Of a stretch of 64,000 nt of DNA, positions 16,745 to 24,372 are shown one piece after another; position 1 is the first letter of the stretch, and each line of letters starts with the position of its first letter. The stretch comes from Polyangiaceae bacterium (GTDB taxonomy: Bacteria; Myxococcota_A; Polyangia; Polyangiales; Polyangiaceae). The notes beneath the pieces are model-generated. The model was not told the DNA's origin. It made no database searches and saw only the letters and a list, made by a program, of their open reading frames with translations. The DNA lies in NCBI GenBank assembly GCA_013361525.1, contig JABFXY010000012.1:1-64000 (forward strand). The letters are read 5' to 3'. The translations under genes and the position numbers were made by a program.

Positions 16745-17133
16745 CCTTCCGCGATCTCGACTTCGGTGACGGGATCGAGAATGTCGATCGTGCCGCCCCA
16801 ATCGCACGAGCACGTCGAGTCACTCGAGAGGACGCGCACCTCGTCGACGACCGCGAACGGTGCACCGGGCGACCATTGCTTGTTCGTCGCGGGAACACAC
16901 GCTTGGGGCGTGAGCACACCCGCCGCCGCCGTCGTCGCCGATTGAACGGTCGGGTTCTGGAGCGAGCGACACATGCCGAACGTGATGATGTTCTTCATCG
17001 GCTTGTGGTCGTCGACCGTGCCGACCGGCTTGTTGTCGGAGCTGACGGGACTATCGGGCGGGATCACGAGGAGCGAGGGAATGGTTCCCTGCGAGCAGCG
17101 GATCTTGGCCTCGTGGACGACGAGCCTTCGCAT
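16741..17133 (-). CDS. DUF4280 PAAR-like spike-tip protein
   Basis: 130 residues. The family pattern is clear: CSQGTIPS near the start, then HKPMKNIITFGMC, NPTVQSATTAAAGVLTP, ACVPAT and a final CSCDWGGTIDI. The Cys/Pro positions and the repeated beta arm fit DUF4280, a PAAR-like fold thought to cap VgrG spikes or contractile injection systems and to bind a metal. No VgrG is next to it. The ATG at 17133 begins the conserved domain. An upstream in-frame ATG at 17169 would add only an Arg/Cys-rich leader. It is coupled to the phosphatase gene by ATGA. Confidence 0.87.
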   Translation of the reverse strand: MRRLVVHEAKIRCSQGTIPSLLVIPPDSPVSSDNKPVGTVDDHKPMKNIITFGMCRSLQNPTVQSATTAAAGVLTPQACVPATNKQWSPGAPFAVVDEVRVLSSDSTCSCDWGGTIDILDPVTEVEIAEG

Positions 17134-17213
17134 GGGGCAACGATCGCACGGGGCACCGGCCCGCCGCAATCGCTCTACGCGGTGCTGGCCGCGCCCCGTG
17201 GTAGAAGGCGGGC

Positions 17214-18155
17214 GTGAGGAAGCGCCAGCTCGGCAAGACGGGGATCGAGGTGTCGGAGCTCGCGCTCGGGACGTGGGGATTGTCCGGCGACGCTTACGGC
17301 CCCGTCCCTGAAGCCGAGGCCGACCGTACGATCGATCGCGCCGTCGCGCTCGGCATCACGCTGTTCGACACGGCGGACGTCTACGCCCAGGGGGGCATGG
17401 AGCGAAAGCTCGGCAAGCGTCTCCCGGCGCAGCGCACGATGGTCGTCACGAAGCTCGGGACGAACCTCGACGGATACCCCGAAAAGAACTTCACCTCGCA
17501 ATACCTCTACACGGCGTTCGAGCGGGCACAGGATCGGTTGAAGCGCGACTGCGTGGACATCGTCCTCCTCCACAATCCGTCGCTCGCGAGCCTCGACAAC
17601 GACGAAGCGTTTACGCTCATGAAGCGCCTGAAATCGGAGGCTCGGATTCGAGCGTGGGGCGTGTCCGCGGGCTCGTACGAGGTCGCCGAGAAGGCCATCG
17701 ACAAAGGGTGTGAGGTCCTCGAGATGGCGTACAACTGCTTCCTCTTCCGCGACGTGAAGAAGCTCGCGGTGAAGCTACGGACGGAAGGTGTCGGCCTCCT
17801 CGCGCGCAGCGTGCTCGGCTACGGCTTGCTCGCCGGCCATTGGACTGCGGAGCGAGAGTTTTATCCTCCGGACCACCGCGCCGACCGCTGGAACCAGGAC
17901 GAGCTTCGACGGCGAGTGGAGCAAATCGACGCGATGCGCGCCGCGCTCGGGGGCCCGGTGCCGACGCTGCGCTCGGTCGCGCTCCGGTACGTTTTGCAGA
18001 ACGAACGCGTCTCGGCGGCGGTGCTCGGTCCTCGCAACGTGACGCAACTCGATCAGCTCGTTCGAGACGCCGGCCGGATGCCGCCTTACCTGTATCCGCC
18101 GACGATGGCGAAGCTCGAAGCAGCGCTCCTCGCGCACGGAGTAACCGGAGAATGA
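17214..18155 (+). CDS. Aldo/keto reductase
   Basis: 313 residues with a GTG start. It opens with RQLGKTGIEVSELALGTWG, the usual AKR N-terminus, then FDTADVYAQGGMERKLGK with the catalytic Asp and Tyr, VVTKLG with the catalytic Lys and IVLLHNP with the active-site His. The fold is an NADPH-dependent TIM barrel that reduces aldehydes and ketones. The substrate is unknown. The stop overlaps the cysQ start by ATGA, so the two form an operon. The upstream gap to the divergent DUF4280 gene is 80 bp. Confidence 0.93.
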   Translation: MRKRQLGKTGIEVSELALGTWGLSGDAYGPVPEAEADRTIDRAVALGITLFDTADVYAQGGMERKLGKRLPAQRTMVVTKLGTNLDGYPEKNFTSQYLYTAFERAQDRLKRDCVDIVLLHNPSLASLDNDEAFTLMKRLKSEARIRAWGVSAGSYEVAEKAIDKGCEVLEMAYNCFLFRDVKKLAVKLRTEGVGLLARSVLGYGLLAGHWTAEREFYPPDHRADRWNQDELRRRVEQIDAMRAALGGPVPTLRSVALRYVLQNERVSAAVLGPRNVTQLDQLVRDAGRMPPYLYPPTMAKLEAALLAHGVTGE

Positions 18156-18973
18156 CCACGACGTTCGCAGCCGAGCTCGACGTGATGCGCGCCACCGCGC
18201 GTGAGGCCACCGGGGTCGTGATGGCCGTCTACGCGACCGACTTCACCGTCGACTACAAAGGCAAAGACGACCCGGTGACGCGCGCAGATCGCGAAGCGAA
18301 CACGCTCATCTGCGCACGCCTCGCCGCGGCCTTTCCGGAGCACGGCATCCTCGCCGAGGAGAGCGCGCCGGCCGACGACGCGGAGCGCGCGACGATCAGC
18401 GCGAAGCCTCGCCTCTTCTTCGTGGACCCTGTCGACGGGACACGCGAGTTCACCGAGAAAAACGGCCAGTTCTGCATCATGATCGGGCTCGCCACGGACG
18501 ACGGCGCCGTTGCCGGCGTCGTCGCGGTTCCCGTCGAGAACAAGCTGTTCTTCGGCACGGTCGATGGTGGCTCGTTCGTCGAGCCCCTCGACGGCTCGGG
18601 GCCGGCGCAGCCGCTCGCGATCGCGCCGGAGGCGAGCCGGGTGCGTGCAGTCGTCTCGCGATCGCATCCGTCGCCGAAGACGCGCGCGGTGCTCGACAAG
18701 ATCGGCGTGACCGAGACGATCCCCTGCGGCTCCGTCGGCCTCAAGGCGGCGCGTGTGCTCGAAAGCCGCGCGGAGCTTTACGTGCACCCGAGCCGCGGTG
18801 CGAGCCTCTGGGACGCGTGCGCGCCCGACGCGCTGATTCGAGGCGCGGGCGGCGTGATGACGGCAATAAGCGGCCTACCCTTCGACTACCGCGGCCCGCT
18901 CTCGATCGAAAATGGCCTCATTGCCACATCGAAAGGGCTGCTTCCGAAAGTCCTGGCGGCGCTGAACGGATAA
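18152..18973 (+). CDS. cysQ: 3'(2'),5'-bisphosphate nucleotidase / inositol-monophosphatase family
   Basis: 273 residues. The metal-site motifs are ILAEESAP, FFVDPVDGTREF and the C-terminal SLWDACAPDALIRGAGG. DPVDGTREF is characteristic of CysQ-type enzymes, which remove PAP made during sulfate assimilation and sulfation, rather than of inositol monophosphatase proper (DPLDGTTNF). It is cytoplasmic and Mg-dependent. The ATG overlaps the preceding stop. No sulfate-assimilation genes are nearby, so assignment rests on motifs. Confidence 0.88.
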   Translation: MTTTFAAELDVMRATAREATGVVMAVYATDFTVDYKGKDDPVTRADREANTLICARLAAAFPEHGILAEESAPADDAERATISAKPRLFFVDPVDGTREFTEKNGQFCIMIGLATDDGAVAGVVAVPVENKLFFGTVDGGSFVEPLDGSGPAQPLAIAPEASRVRAVVSRSHPSPKTRAVLDKIGVTETIPCGSVGLKAARVLESRAELYVHPSRGASLWDACAPDALIRGAGGVMTAISGLPFDYRGPLSIENGLIATSKGLLPKVLAALNG

Positions 18974-19001
18974 CCGGCCGCAGCGCCTACGACACGCCGG
19001 G

Positions 19002-21206
19002 TCAGCCGCCGACGTTGAACGTCACGCGCGCCGTACCGCCCGGCTCGACCTTCACGGTCTGCGATTGGGTCGGTCCGCTCTCCGGCTTACAGGTCACGGT
19101 GACGTTGCCGGCGGGAACGCTCGTGCTGAACGGCGTGACGCCCGCGCCGCCGCCCTTCACGGACACGTTGCAGAAGCCACCCTTCGCGTTGACGCGGACG
19201 GTGCCGGTTCCGCCGGACGCCGTCGGCGTCGAGTCGTTCGTCTTCGGCTTGTCCTTGTCCTTGTCCTGAGCGGCCTGCTGAGCGAGCTGCTGCGGCGTCA
19301 TGCGCACGAGCGCGTGTTTGAACGTCTTCGTGTCGCCCTGTTTGCCGGTGAATGAGAACGTCTTCGGCACGTAGCCCGTCGCGGACACGACGATCTTGTG
19401 CTCCTCGTCCGCAGAGAGGCCGGAGATCTTCTTCCAATCGCCCTTCCACGGCTTGCCGTCGACCCAAACCGTCGGCTCCGGGTTGACGTCGAGCTCGGCC
19501 GTCACGCTGCCGGTGTCGAGCTTCACGGAGATCTTCTTTTCGTCTCCCTGCGCGAGCTTCACCGTCTCTTTGTAGGACTCGAAGCCCTCCTTCGAGACCT
19601 TGATCTGGATGTCGCTGCCGAACGGAAGGTTGTCGATCGTCGCCGGCGTGACCTCTTGTTTGAGGTCGCCGTTGATCCAAATCGCGGCGCCCGCAGGATC
19701 GCTCTCGATGCGGACCGCGCCGCGCGGATCAGCCGCTGGTGCCGCCGCGGAGGGCTGCGTCGCGGCCGTCTCGACGGTGGGCGCTGCCGCCTGTTTGGCG
19801 GGCTCGTTGCGGCTCTTCAGCGCGAAGAACGCGACGCCTCCGGCGGCGACGAGCAATGCGGCCATGCCGAGGTACATGCCGGCGCCGCGCTTCTCGCGCG
19901 GAGGGATCGTCTTGGCAGCGCCCGGCGCACCAGCGCCCGTCGACGATTGATCGAACGACGCGCTCGGGTGGGAGCCGGTCGTGGCAGGAGAGAAGTCTTG
20001 CGGCGGGTATTGCGCGGCGATCTGGTCGGCGAGCGGCTTGATGTCCTGCAGGTCCGCCTTCTGCATCGCCAGCTTGTCGGCGAAGAGATCCTGCATCCAT
20101 TTGCCCATCGACACCGTCGAGACCGGCAGTCGCTCTTGGCGAACGAAGCTCTCTAGCTCCGCCTGCATGTCGCGCGCGCTCTGGTAGCGGGCGTCGGGGT
20201 TCTTCGCCAGCGCCTTCATGACGATGCGCTCGAGCGCGGCCGGATAGTTCGGCGCGACGTCGCTGGGCATCGGATATTCGGTCTCGCAGATGAGCTTCAG
20301 CGTGTCGTATTCGCTCGAGCTCTTGAAGAGACGGCGGCCCGTGGTGAGCTCGAACAAGATCACGCCCGCGGCGAAGATGTCGCTGCGAAAATCGATGTCC
20401 TGGCCCTCGGCCTGCTCGGGCGACATGTACGGCACCTTGCCTTTGAGGTGCCCGCCCTTCGACTCTTCCGACGCGTGGAGGCTCTTCGCGACGCCGAAGT
20501 CGACGACTTTGATGTCACCCGAGAACGTGACGACGATGTTCTGCGGGGAGATGTCGCGATGAACGATGCCGAGGTTTTTGCCGTCGACGCCGCGTTTCTC
20601 GTGCGCGTACGCGATGCCTGCACAGAGACCGATGACGATCGCGAGGGCGTGCTCGAGCGGGAACTCGACGAGCGCCTTCTTCTTCATCTCGCGGATGATC
20701 GTGCGGATGTCTTCACCCTCGATGTGCTCCATCGCGATGAAGTACGTCCCCTCGACTTGCCCGACGTCGTAGGTCTGGACGATGTTCGGGTGCGTGAGCG
20801 TCGCCGCGATACGCGCCTCGTGGAGGAGCATGTCGATGAACTGCCGGTCCTGGTTCATCTGCGGCAGGATGCGCTTGATGACCACGAACTTCTCGAAGCC
20901 GGCGACGCTGCGGTGCAGAGCGAGGAACAGCTCCGCCATGCCGCCGGACGCGAGCTTGCGCATCAGCGTGTATTTGCCGAACTGCCGCGGCAGCTTCTCG
21001 GGATCGGAGGCGACGTGCAGCATCGTCGAATCGACCTTCGTCGACGGGTGCACACCCGACTCGGCCGGGCGCGCATTGTGGGAAGAACCAGTATGGGTCG
21101 TCGGAGCGAGCACCGGAACGACTTGGCGTACCGACGGAGCGGCGGGATCCCCCGCCCCCTGGGCCGTCGATTCGGGAAAGCTCCCGCGTGCTCGTTCGCG
21201 GCTCAT
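19002..21206 (-). CDS. Transmembrane Ser/Thr protein kinase with PEGA-like C-terminal repeats
   Basis: 734 residues. The kinase domain spans about 77-350: glycine loop LASGGMAELFLA, Lys111, Glu130, catalytic loop IVHRDISPQN (Asp218) and DFG at 236-238. HRD-I-S-P-Q-N is the common myxobacterial variant of HRDLKPEN. A single membrane helix lies near 435-455. The outside part has a PEGA domain (GAVRIESDPAGAAIWINGD) followed by two further PEGA-like repeats, the last ending GTARVTFNVGG. A KDKDKPKTND linker separates repeats 2 and 3. It probably senses the envelope and phosphorylates cytoplasmic targets. ATG 21206 overlaps the divergent lipoprotein start by 2 bp; ATG at residue 62 is an alternative. 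Confidence 0.93.
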   Translation of the reverse strand: MSRERARGSFPESTAQGAGDPAAPSVRQVVPVLAPTTHTGSSHNARPAESGVHPSTKVDSTMLHVASDPEKLPRQFGKYTLMRKLASGGMAELFLALHRSVAGFEKFVVIKRILPQMNQDRQFIDMLLHEARIAATLTHPNIVQTYDVGQVEGTYFIAMEHIEGEDIRTIIREMKKKALVEFPLEHALAIVIGLCAGIAYAHEKRGVDGKNLGIVHRDISPQNIVVTFSGDIKVVDFGVAKSLHASEESKGGHLKGKVPYMSPEQAEGQDIDFRSDIFAAGVILFELTTGRRLFKSSSEYDTLKLICETEYPMPSDVAPNYPAALERIVMKALAKNPDARYQSARDMQAELESFVRQERLPVSTVSMGKWMQDLFADKLAMQKADLQDIKPLADQIAAQYPPQDFSPATTGSHPSASFDQSSTGAGAPGAAKTIPPREKRGAGMYLGMAALLVAAGGVAFFALKSRNEPAKQAAAPTVETAATQPSAAAPAADPRGAVRIESDPAGAAIWINGDLKQEVTPATIDNLPFGSDIQIKVSKEGFESYKETVKLAQGDEKKISVKLDTGSVTAELDVNPEPTVWVDGKPWKGDWKKISGLSADEEHKIVVSATGYVPKTFSFTGKQGDTKTFKHALVRMTPQQLAQQAAQDKDKDKPKTNDSTPTASGGTGTVRVNAKGGFCNVSVKGGGAGVTPFSTSVPAGNVTVTCKPESGPTQSQTVKVEPGGTARVTFNVGG

Positions 21207-21699
21207 GTGTGGCTACCGTGTCCCCCATCTTAGCGCGCGCTTCAAGGGTCCGGCACCACGTTGCCACAGGCTCGCCACCTACCTAGCGGTGGTCCTCGCC
21301 TGCGGCTTCGTCTTCACGGGGTGCGCCACGTACACCCAGGATCTCGAGCGCGCACGCCGCCACTACCAAGCGCTCGAGTTTCCCCAGGCGCTCGGGGTGC
21401 TGCGAGCGCTCGGCGAAGACTTCGACGGATTGAGCCCCTCGGAGCGGGTCCAGTACACGTATTTGCGGGGAATGACCGACTTCCGACTGTCCGAAACGGT
21501 CCCCCAGACGGGAACCCTCCGAAGCGGGCTGCGATCCTGCGCCCGCGATTGGCTCGATGAGTGCCTCGCGCTCGAAAAGCGAGGGGACGGCAAGCTCACC
21601 GTGGACCAATCCTCGCGCGCGCGCATCGCCCTCGCGCAGCTCATCGATGTCGATGCGAAGCCGCGCGCCTGTGTACCGGCGACGGTGCAATCACGCTGA
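21205..21699 (+). CDS. Small lipoprotein, divergent from the kinase
   Basis: About 164 residues. The signal YLAVVLACGFVFTGC ends in a lipobox. The mature part is helical and repeat-like (DLERARRHYQALEFPQALGV), resembling one or two TPR-like hairpins. No enzymatic motif is visible. The start at ATG 21205 shares bases with the kinase start on the other strand, which is unusual for two real starts; an in-frame GTG at 21289 would leave a short signal. Head-to-head placement suggests shared control with the kinase. Confidence 0.7.
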   Translation: MCGYRVPHLSARFKGPAPRCHRLATYLAVVLACGFVFTGCATYTQDLERARRHYQALEFPQALGVLRALGEDFDGLSPSERVQYTYLRGMTDFRLSETVPQTGTLRSGLRSCARDWLDECLALEKRGDGKLTVDQSSRARIALAQLIDVDAKPRACVPATVQSR

Positions 21700-21748
21700 G
21701 CGCTCGGGCTTTAGTCCGCCCGAAGGGCGGCCAAGCGACAATGAAGGA

Positions 21749-21847
21749 TCTGTCCAGACTTCGGCGTTGGCTCGGCGTTCGGCCCGGCCTTCACTTGCGC
21801 GCGTAAGCGCGGGCCGGGCCGAAGGACGAGCCGAAACTTGGGACAGA
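21749..21847. repeat. Long imperfect inverted repeat between convergent genes
   Basis: Outer arms TCTGTCC (21749-21755) and GGACAGA (21841-21847) pair. So does a perfect 12-bp inner stem TTCGGCCCGGCC (21778-21789) with 21812-21823. GGCTCG-type bases between them also pair, with bulges. It fills the gap between a plus-strand stop (21699) and a minus-strand stop (21850). It is probably a bidirectional terminator or REP-like element. Confidence 0.65.
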
Positions 21848-21849
21848 CC

Positions 21850-22053
21850 CTAGGCGAGCCTTCGCAGCCGGACGATCTCGTCTTTGGCGGCGAGTTTCTG
21901 TTTCTTCAGCTCCGTCATCTCACGCTGCTCGGTCGGTGTCGGATGTGCCCTGCGTCCAAGCGCTTTGAGGCGCGTATCCAGCGTCGCATGCCGTGCCTCG
22001 GCTTCACGTAGGAGCTCTTCGGCAGTGGCTTGGCTCGGGAGCCTTCGATCCAT
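21850..22053 (-). CDS. YdcH / DUF465-like small protein
   Basis: 67 residues of charged amphipathic helix, ending with MTELKKQKLAAKDEIVRLRR. This matches the LKKQKLxLKDEI signature of the YdcH (DUF465) family, small coiled-coil proteins of unknown function. AGGAGG at 22058-22063 sits four bases before ATG 22053, which fixes this start against longer in-frame options. No signal or membrane segment is present. The gene appears monocistronic. Confidence 0.8.
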   Translation of the reverse strand: MDRRLPSQATAEELLREAEARHATLDTRLKALGRRAHPTPTEQREMTELKKQKLAAKDEIVRLRRLA

Positions 22054-22255
22054 CGGGCCTCCTACCATCGCGAGTGACCTCGAGATTGGAACCGATGGAG
22101 TATGCGCCCAAAGGACCGCATTTGTCCCCAAGCGATGCATCCGCTCCTCTCGCCGCCGGAATGCGTCGAAAACCTGCGCGGGCCGAATCGAATGCGGTTC
22201 CCACGTTGTCTTACCCGACACGTCCAACAACATGAGCCGCTGCTACCCTACCGCC

Positions 22256-23443
22256 ATGAAGCGACTTCGGTCCCCCGCCGCAACCATTGAAATTCGGCGG
22301 GTGCTGCCATTTTTCGTCCTTGTCGTAGCCGGTTCGACCGGTTGCGCGGCGACCACTTCGAGCGCACCCGCCACCTCGGGACCGAAGCAGGCCGTCGAGC
22401 TGGGCGAAACGCGGATCGAGACGTTGAGCGAGGCCGAGCTCGAGAAGCGCTTCCACGAAGCGAGCGATCGACTGTTGAAGGACGATTTCGTCGCCTCGGC
22501 CGAGCAGTTCGACAAAATCGTCGCCGCCGATCCGACCGGCCGTACCGCCGTCCCCAGCCTATTCAACGCCGGCATCGCGTACCACGGGATGGGCAAGCTC
22601 GAGACGGCGCTCCAGCGCTTCGAGTCGAGCGTCCAACAAGGCCCGGAAGCGCCGACCACGAAAGACGCTTTCCTCCGCATTGCGCGCATCTACGGCCAAA
22701 TGGAGCGGTGGGATGATCTCGAGAAAGTCTCCGCGAACATCCTGGCTCGCACGGATCTGACGGCCCTCGAGCGGATCGGCGCGCTCGGCTCGAGAGGGCT
22801 CGGCCTCGTCGAGCTCGGACGCGTCGACGAAGCGCGCACGGCCGTCCTCCAGGCGCGCGACGAGATCGAAGATCGCAAGCTCGGCATGTCGGGCGTACCG
22901 CCGCTCGAGCTCGCACAAGTCTCGTTCGCGCTCGGCGAGATCCGTCGCCTCAAAGGCGAGGAGATCAAGTTCGTCCCCTTCCCCGTCGACTTCGGTGCGG
23001 TGCTCGAAGATCGGTGTACGCAGCTGCTCGACGCGCAGAGCGCATACCAAGACGCGATGCGAAGCCTCGATGCCCATTGGTCGGCGATGGCAGGCTTTCG
23101 TGTGGGTCAGCTCTATCACCAGCTCCACAAAGACGTGATGCAGGTGCCCGTCCCGGCGAACGCGAAGACGGTGCGACAGAAGCAGCTTTGGGAGGGCGCG
23201 ATGCGGATGCGCTACCGAATCCTGCTCGAGAAGGGCCTGAAGATGATGACCGCCACGGTCGATCTCGGCGCCCGCACGGGCGAAAGCTCGGCGTGGGTCT
23301 CGCGCGCCAAAGAAGCGAAAAAGGAGCTCGAGGTCGCGCTCGCCCGCGAGAAAGAGGCGCTCGCCAAGCTGCCGGTCACCGAGCAAGAGCTGAAGGACGC
23401 GCTCGAGGAGCTTCGGAACCAGAACCCACCGAAGAAGCCATGA
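22256..23443 (+). CDS. TPR-type lipoprotein
   Basis: About 395 residues. The signal RRVLPFFVLVVAGSTGC ends in a lipobox, so the protein is an envelope lipoprotein. The mature region is a chain of helical pairs with TPR character, such as PSLFNAGIAYHGMGKLETALQRF and AFLRIARIYGQMERWDDLEKV, and ends in a Lys/Glu-rich helix. TPRs mediate protein assembly. No catalytic motif is seen. ATG 22256 was chosen; ATG 22232, eight codons upstream, is equally in frame. The stop overlaps the next lipoprotein gene (ATGA), so the two are probably partners. Confidence 0.85.
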   Translation: MKRLRSPAATIEIRRVLPFFVLVVAGSTGCAATTSSAPATSGPKQAVELGETRIETLSEAELEKRFHEASDRLLKDDFVASAEQFDKIVAADPTGRTAVPSLFNAGIAYHGMGKLETALQRFESSVQQGPEAPTTKDAFLRIARIYGQMERWDDLEKVSANILARTDLTALERIGALGSRGLGLVELGRVDEARTAVLQARDEIEDRKLGMSGVPPLELAQVSFALGEIRRLKGEEIKFVPFPVDFGAVLEDRCTQLLDAQSAYQDAMRSLDAHWSAMAGFRVGQLYHQLHKDVMQVPVPANAKTVRQKQLWEGAMRMRYRILLEKGLKMMTATVDLGARTGESSAWVSRAKEAKKELEVALAREKEALAKLPVTEQELKDALEELRNQNPPKKP

Positions 23444-24360
23444 ACGCGGCTGAATCCCCCGGCCTACGAGCAGCGCAGGCGGTGTTCGCGTTCACGTCCT
23501 TGGTCATCGCGACCAGTTGCTCCCCTGCGCGCGACGCCGACGAAGCGAACGTCGCGGTCCCTCCGCCGCCGAAGGCGACTGCGTCGGCGACGCGCGTCGC
23601 AGCCGAGGATCGCCGTGCGCACGTCGAGCTCGACGAACGCGCGCTCGCGGCGTGCATCGACAAGCTGCGCGACGCCGAGGACGTTCCATCGAGCGATCCG
23701 GCCGTCGCCGTCTATCGCCGCGGGCGCGAAGCCGAGCGCGCGGGTCGCCGCGACGACGCGAGGAAAGCGTACTTCGAGGCCGTGCAAGAGCCGAAGAGCG
23801 TGCTGGTGCCGCACTCGTATTACGCGTTCGGATGGCTCTTCGAAGAGGACGCGGCGCAAGATCCCGCGAAGCTCGAGTTCGCGGCGCAGTCATACGAGCA
23901 AGTCCTCAAACATGGACAAACACCGCTCGCCCTGCCCGCGCGGTACCGGCTCTCTCGCATCTACGCCCAACAGAAAGAGCACGAAAAGCAGCTCTCGGCG
24001 CTCATGGCCGTCGCGCGCGAGGTCACGATGCAGAAGGCCGCATGCCCTGACCAGCTCGCGGCTGCGGTGCGTAGGGACATCGTGCCTGCGTACGCGGAGA
24101 TGGGCGATCCGAGGAAGGCCTTCAACTTCTTTCGCCCGAGCTTCGGCGCGATGACCGCTGCAGATTTGTCGGCCTCGCTCGCGGAGACGTACGACCAACA
24201 AGGAAAACGGGAGGACGCTCAGCGCGTCACCGCGGCTGCGCTCGCAGGCCTGCCCGAGCCGCCCGCGCGGTTGTGCGGGCTCGCGCGCCTGCTCATGGAT
24301 GCGCGTGGCTCGGAGGCGCGAGCAGAGCTCGAAAAAGCCGGCCGCGTCTGCGGCTTCTGA
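23440..24360 (+). CDS. TPR-like lipoprotein, second of a coupled pair
   Basis: 306 residues. The signal AAQAVFAFTSLVIATSC ends in a lipobox. The mature region is helical and repeat-like: AVYRRGREAERAGRRDDARK, YAFGWLFEEDAAQDPAKLEF and ARYRLSRIYAQQKEHEKQL are successive TPR-like units. Coupling to the upstream TPR lipoprotein by ATGA suggests one complex at the inner face of the outer membrane. Function is unknown. The end is 12 bp from the end of the convergent kinase gene. Confidence 0.85.
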   Translation: MNAAESPGLRAAQAVFAFTSLVIATSCSPARDADEANVAVPPPPKATASATRVAAEDRRAHVELDERALAACIDKLRDAEDVPSSDPAVAVYRRGREAERAGRRDDARKAYFEAVQEPKSVLVPHSYYAFGWLFEEDAAQDPAKLEFAAQSYEQVLKHGQTPLALPARYRLSRIYAQQKEHEKQLSALMAVAREVTMQKAACPDQLAAAVRRDIVPAYAEMGDPRKAFNFFRPSFGAMTAADLSASLAETYDQQGKREDAQRVTAAALAGLPEPPARLCGLARLLMDARGSEARAELEKAGRVCGF

Positions 24361-24372
24361 TACGTGGCTCGA

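Noticed and set aside
22206..22249. TTGTCT and TACCCT as promoter of the TPR lipoprotein gene
   Set aside because: They are 32 bases apart, too far for a sigma-70 promoter.
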